Origin: Bacteroidales bacterium UBA1204
GTDB lineage: Bacteria; Bacteroidota; Bacteroidia; Bacteroidales; F082
Assembly (NCBI GenBank): GCA_002310075.1
Contig: DBXU01000131.1
Span: forward strand, 9,210 to 16,497
Reading direction: 5' to 3'
DNA: 7,288 bases
Shown here: piece after piece, positions 6,537-7,288 of the stretch
Layout: each line of letters starts with the position of its first letter
Position numbering within the stretch: the stretch's first letter is position 1
Translations under genes and position numbers: made by a program
Notes under the pieces: model-generated
What the model was told of the DNA's origin: nothing
Databases searched by the model: none
Seen by the model: the letters and a program-made list of their open reading frames with translations, nothing else

Positions 6537-6570
6537 CAAAATAACATAAAAGTTTGGATTCTACCAAAAA
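6537..6570 (-). promoter_or_regulatory. Possible promoter for the kdsD-lptB operon
   Basis: On the minus strand TTTTTG (6570–6565) is followed after 20 bp by TTATTTTG (6544–6537), which matches TAnnTTTG at all fixed positions except the second. Transcription would start near 6530, giving kdsD a leader of about 105 bases. A rival candidate is TAGCTTTT (6466–6459), also one mismatch but without a -33 element. Neither is strong. Confidence 0.3.
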
Positions 6571-6581
6571 GGAAAAAGATA

Positions 6582-7288
6582 ATGGCAAAAAAAGATGAAT
6601 CGGCGATCTACAAACTTTTGAAAGATGTCTTTGGCTTTGACCAATTCAAGGGCAACCAAGAGGGCATCATCAAAAGCATTCTAGCCGGCGACAATACATT
6701 CGTACTGATGCCGACAGGTGGCGGAAAATCTCTTTGTTACCAATTACCCGCATTGATGTCGGAAGGGACTGCTATCGTTGTATCCCCTTTGATCGCCCTG
6801 ATGAAGAACCAGGTCGATATGATTCGCAACTTCGGCACCGAATTGGGCATTGCCCATGTGATGAACTCATCACTTTCAAAAGCAGAGCTTCTTGAAGTCA
6901 AGGAAGACTTGAAAAGCGGAAAAACCAAGCTTCTTTACGTAGCCCCTGAATCATTGACCAAGGAAGAGACTGTGGAATTCCTGCGCGGCCTTAAGATTTC
7001 TTTCGTCGCCATCGATGAAGCCCACTGTATCTCAGAATGGGGGCATGACTTCAGGCCTGAATACCGCCGCCTACGCCCCATCATCAATGCCATCGGCGAA
7101 AACCTCCCCATTATCGCCCTTACAGCTACTGCCACCGTCAAGGTGCAAAACGACATCATGAAGAATCTCGACATCCTCGATGCCAAGGTCTTCAAATCCT
7201 CCTTCGACCGACCCAACCTCTACTACGAAGTACGTCCCAAGACCAAGGATGTCATCAAAGATATCATCAAATACATCAAACAGAACCC
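6582..7288 (+). CDS. recQ: ATP-dependent DNA helicase RecQ, N-terminal part (3'-truncated by the window)
   Basis: The first 235 residues of a RecQ-family 3'-to-5' DNA helicase, which unwinds DNA during recombination and replication-fork repair. The frame stays open to the window edge, so the RQC and HRDC domains are outside view. Visible helicase motifs, in order: motif 0 FGFDQFKGNQ (17–26, Q26 reading adenine), Walker A MPTGGGKSLCYQLPA (43–57, K49), motif Ia SPLIALMKNQV, motif II DEAH (145–148) running into the RecQ-specific aromatic-rich loop SEWGHDFRPEY (151–161), motif III ALTATAT (179–185) and the start of motif IV at SFDRPNLYYEV. The ATG at 6582 is supported by its distance to motif 0 and by an AAAGGA purine run eight bases upstream, the only Shine-Dalgarno-like sequence I saw before a gene here. 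It is divergent from kdsD. The identity is firm; which RecQ paralogue cannot be told from this fragment. Confidence 0.96.
   Translation, partial: MAKKDESAIYKLLKDVFGFDQFKGNQEGIIKSILAGDNTFVLMPTGGGKSLCYQLPALMSEGTAIVVSPLIALMKNQVDMIRNFGTELGIAHVMNSSLSKAELLEVKEDLKSGKTKLLYVAPESLTKEETVEFLRGLKISFVAIDEAHCISEWGHDFRPEYRRLRPIINAIGENLPIIALTATATVKVQNDIMKNLDILDAKVFKSSFDRPNLYYEVRPKTKDVIKDIIKYIKQN

Noticed and set aside
6426..6539. 38-codon N-terminal extension of kdsD from the upstream ATG
   Set aside because: The extension lacks family similarity, gives an over-long protein and covers the probable recQ promoter. The ATG at 6425 fits the family start.
6547..6556. TAAAAGTTTG as a second recQ promoter -7 element
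   Set aside because: The spacing between TA and TTTG is four bases rather than two, and it lacks a suitable TTG upstream at the right distance.
6735..7216. Two minus-strand ORFs inside recQ
   Set aside because: They are antisense to the conserved helicase motifs and have no recognisable domain.
1..7288. CRISPR arrays, insertion sequences, tRNA genes and integration sites
   Set aside because: No long direct repeats, terminal inverted repeats, transposase motifs or tRNA-like cloverleaf sequences were seen. The window is filled by seven conserved chromosomal genes.

Overview
The window is an ordinary housekeeping stretch of a Bacteroidota chromosome, most likely from the order Bacteroidales. 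The assignment rests on three things: a MurF–alanine racemase fusion gene of the kind known from this phylum, promoter elements of the Bacteroidota type (TAnnTTTG at about -7, sometimes with TTG about 20 bp upstream), and the near absence of Shine-Dalgarno sequences before the starts. I see no transposon, prophage, CRISPR array, tRNA or rRNA, and no sign of horizontal transfer. Coding density is very high and no gene-free stretch exceeds about 160 bp.

Layout, left to right. (1) 1–1377, plus strand: the 3' end of atpA (ATP synthase alpha) and complete atpG (gamma), the end of an F-type ATP synthase operon, closed by a strong hairpin terminator at 1381–1408. (2) 1408–3891, minus strand: an 827-residue MurF–Alr fusion that converges on atpG and shares the same terminator. 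(3) 3892–3973: a short divergent promoter region. (4) 3974–4690, plus strand: pssA, phosphatidylserine synthase. (5) 4696–6425, minus strand: kdsD (arabinose-5-phosphate isomerase) followed by lptB (LPS export ATPase), a probable two-gene operon whose 26-bp gap is almost filled by a four-unit heptamer repeat. (6) 6426–6581: a second divergent regulatory region. (7) 6582–7288, plus strand: the 5' part of recQ, cut by the window edge.

Most of the genes serve the cell envelope. MurF–Alr makes D-alanine and attaches D-Ala-D-Ala to the peptidoglycan precursor. PssA starts phosphatidylethanolamine synthesis. KdsD makes the precursor of Kdo for the LPS inner core. LptB powers LPS export. ATP synthase and RecQ are unrelated neighbours.

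I did not find a new biological system. The points most worth a second look are small: the TAACnnn heptamer arrays at two gene junctions, the terminator shared by convergent genes with a stop codon inside it, the two compact divergent promoter regions, and the unusual start of kdsD (A8 tract, overlapping three-codon ORF).
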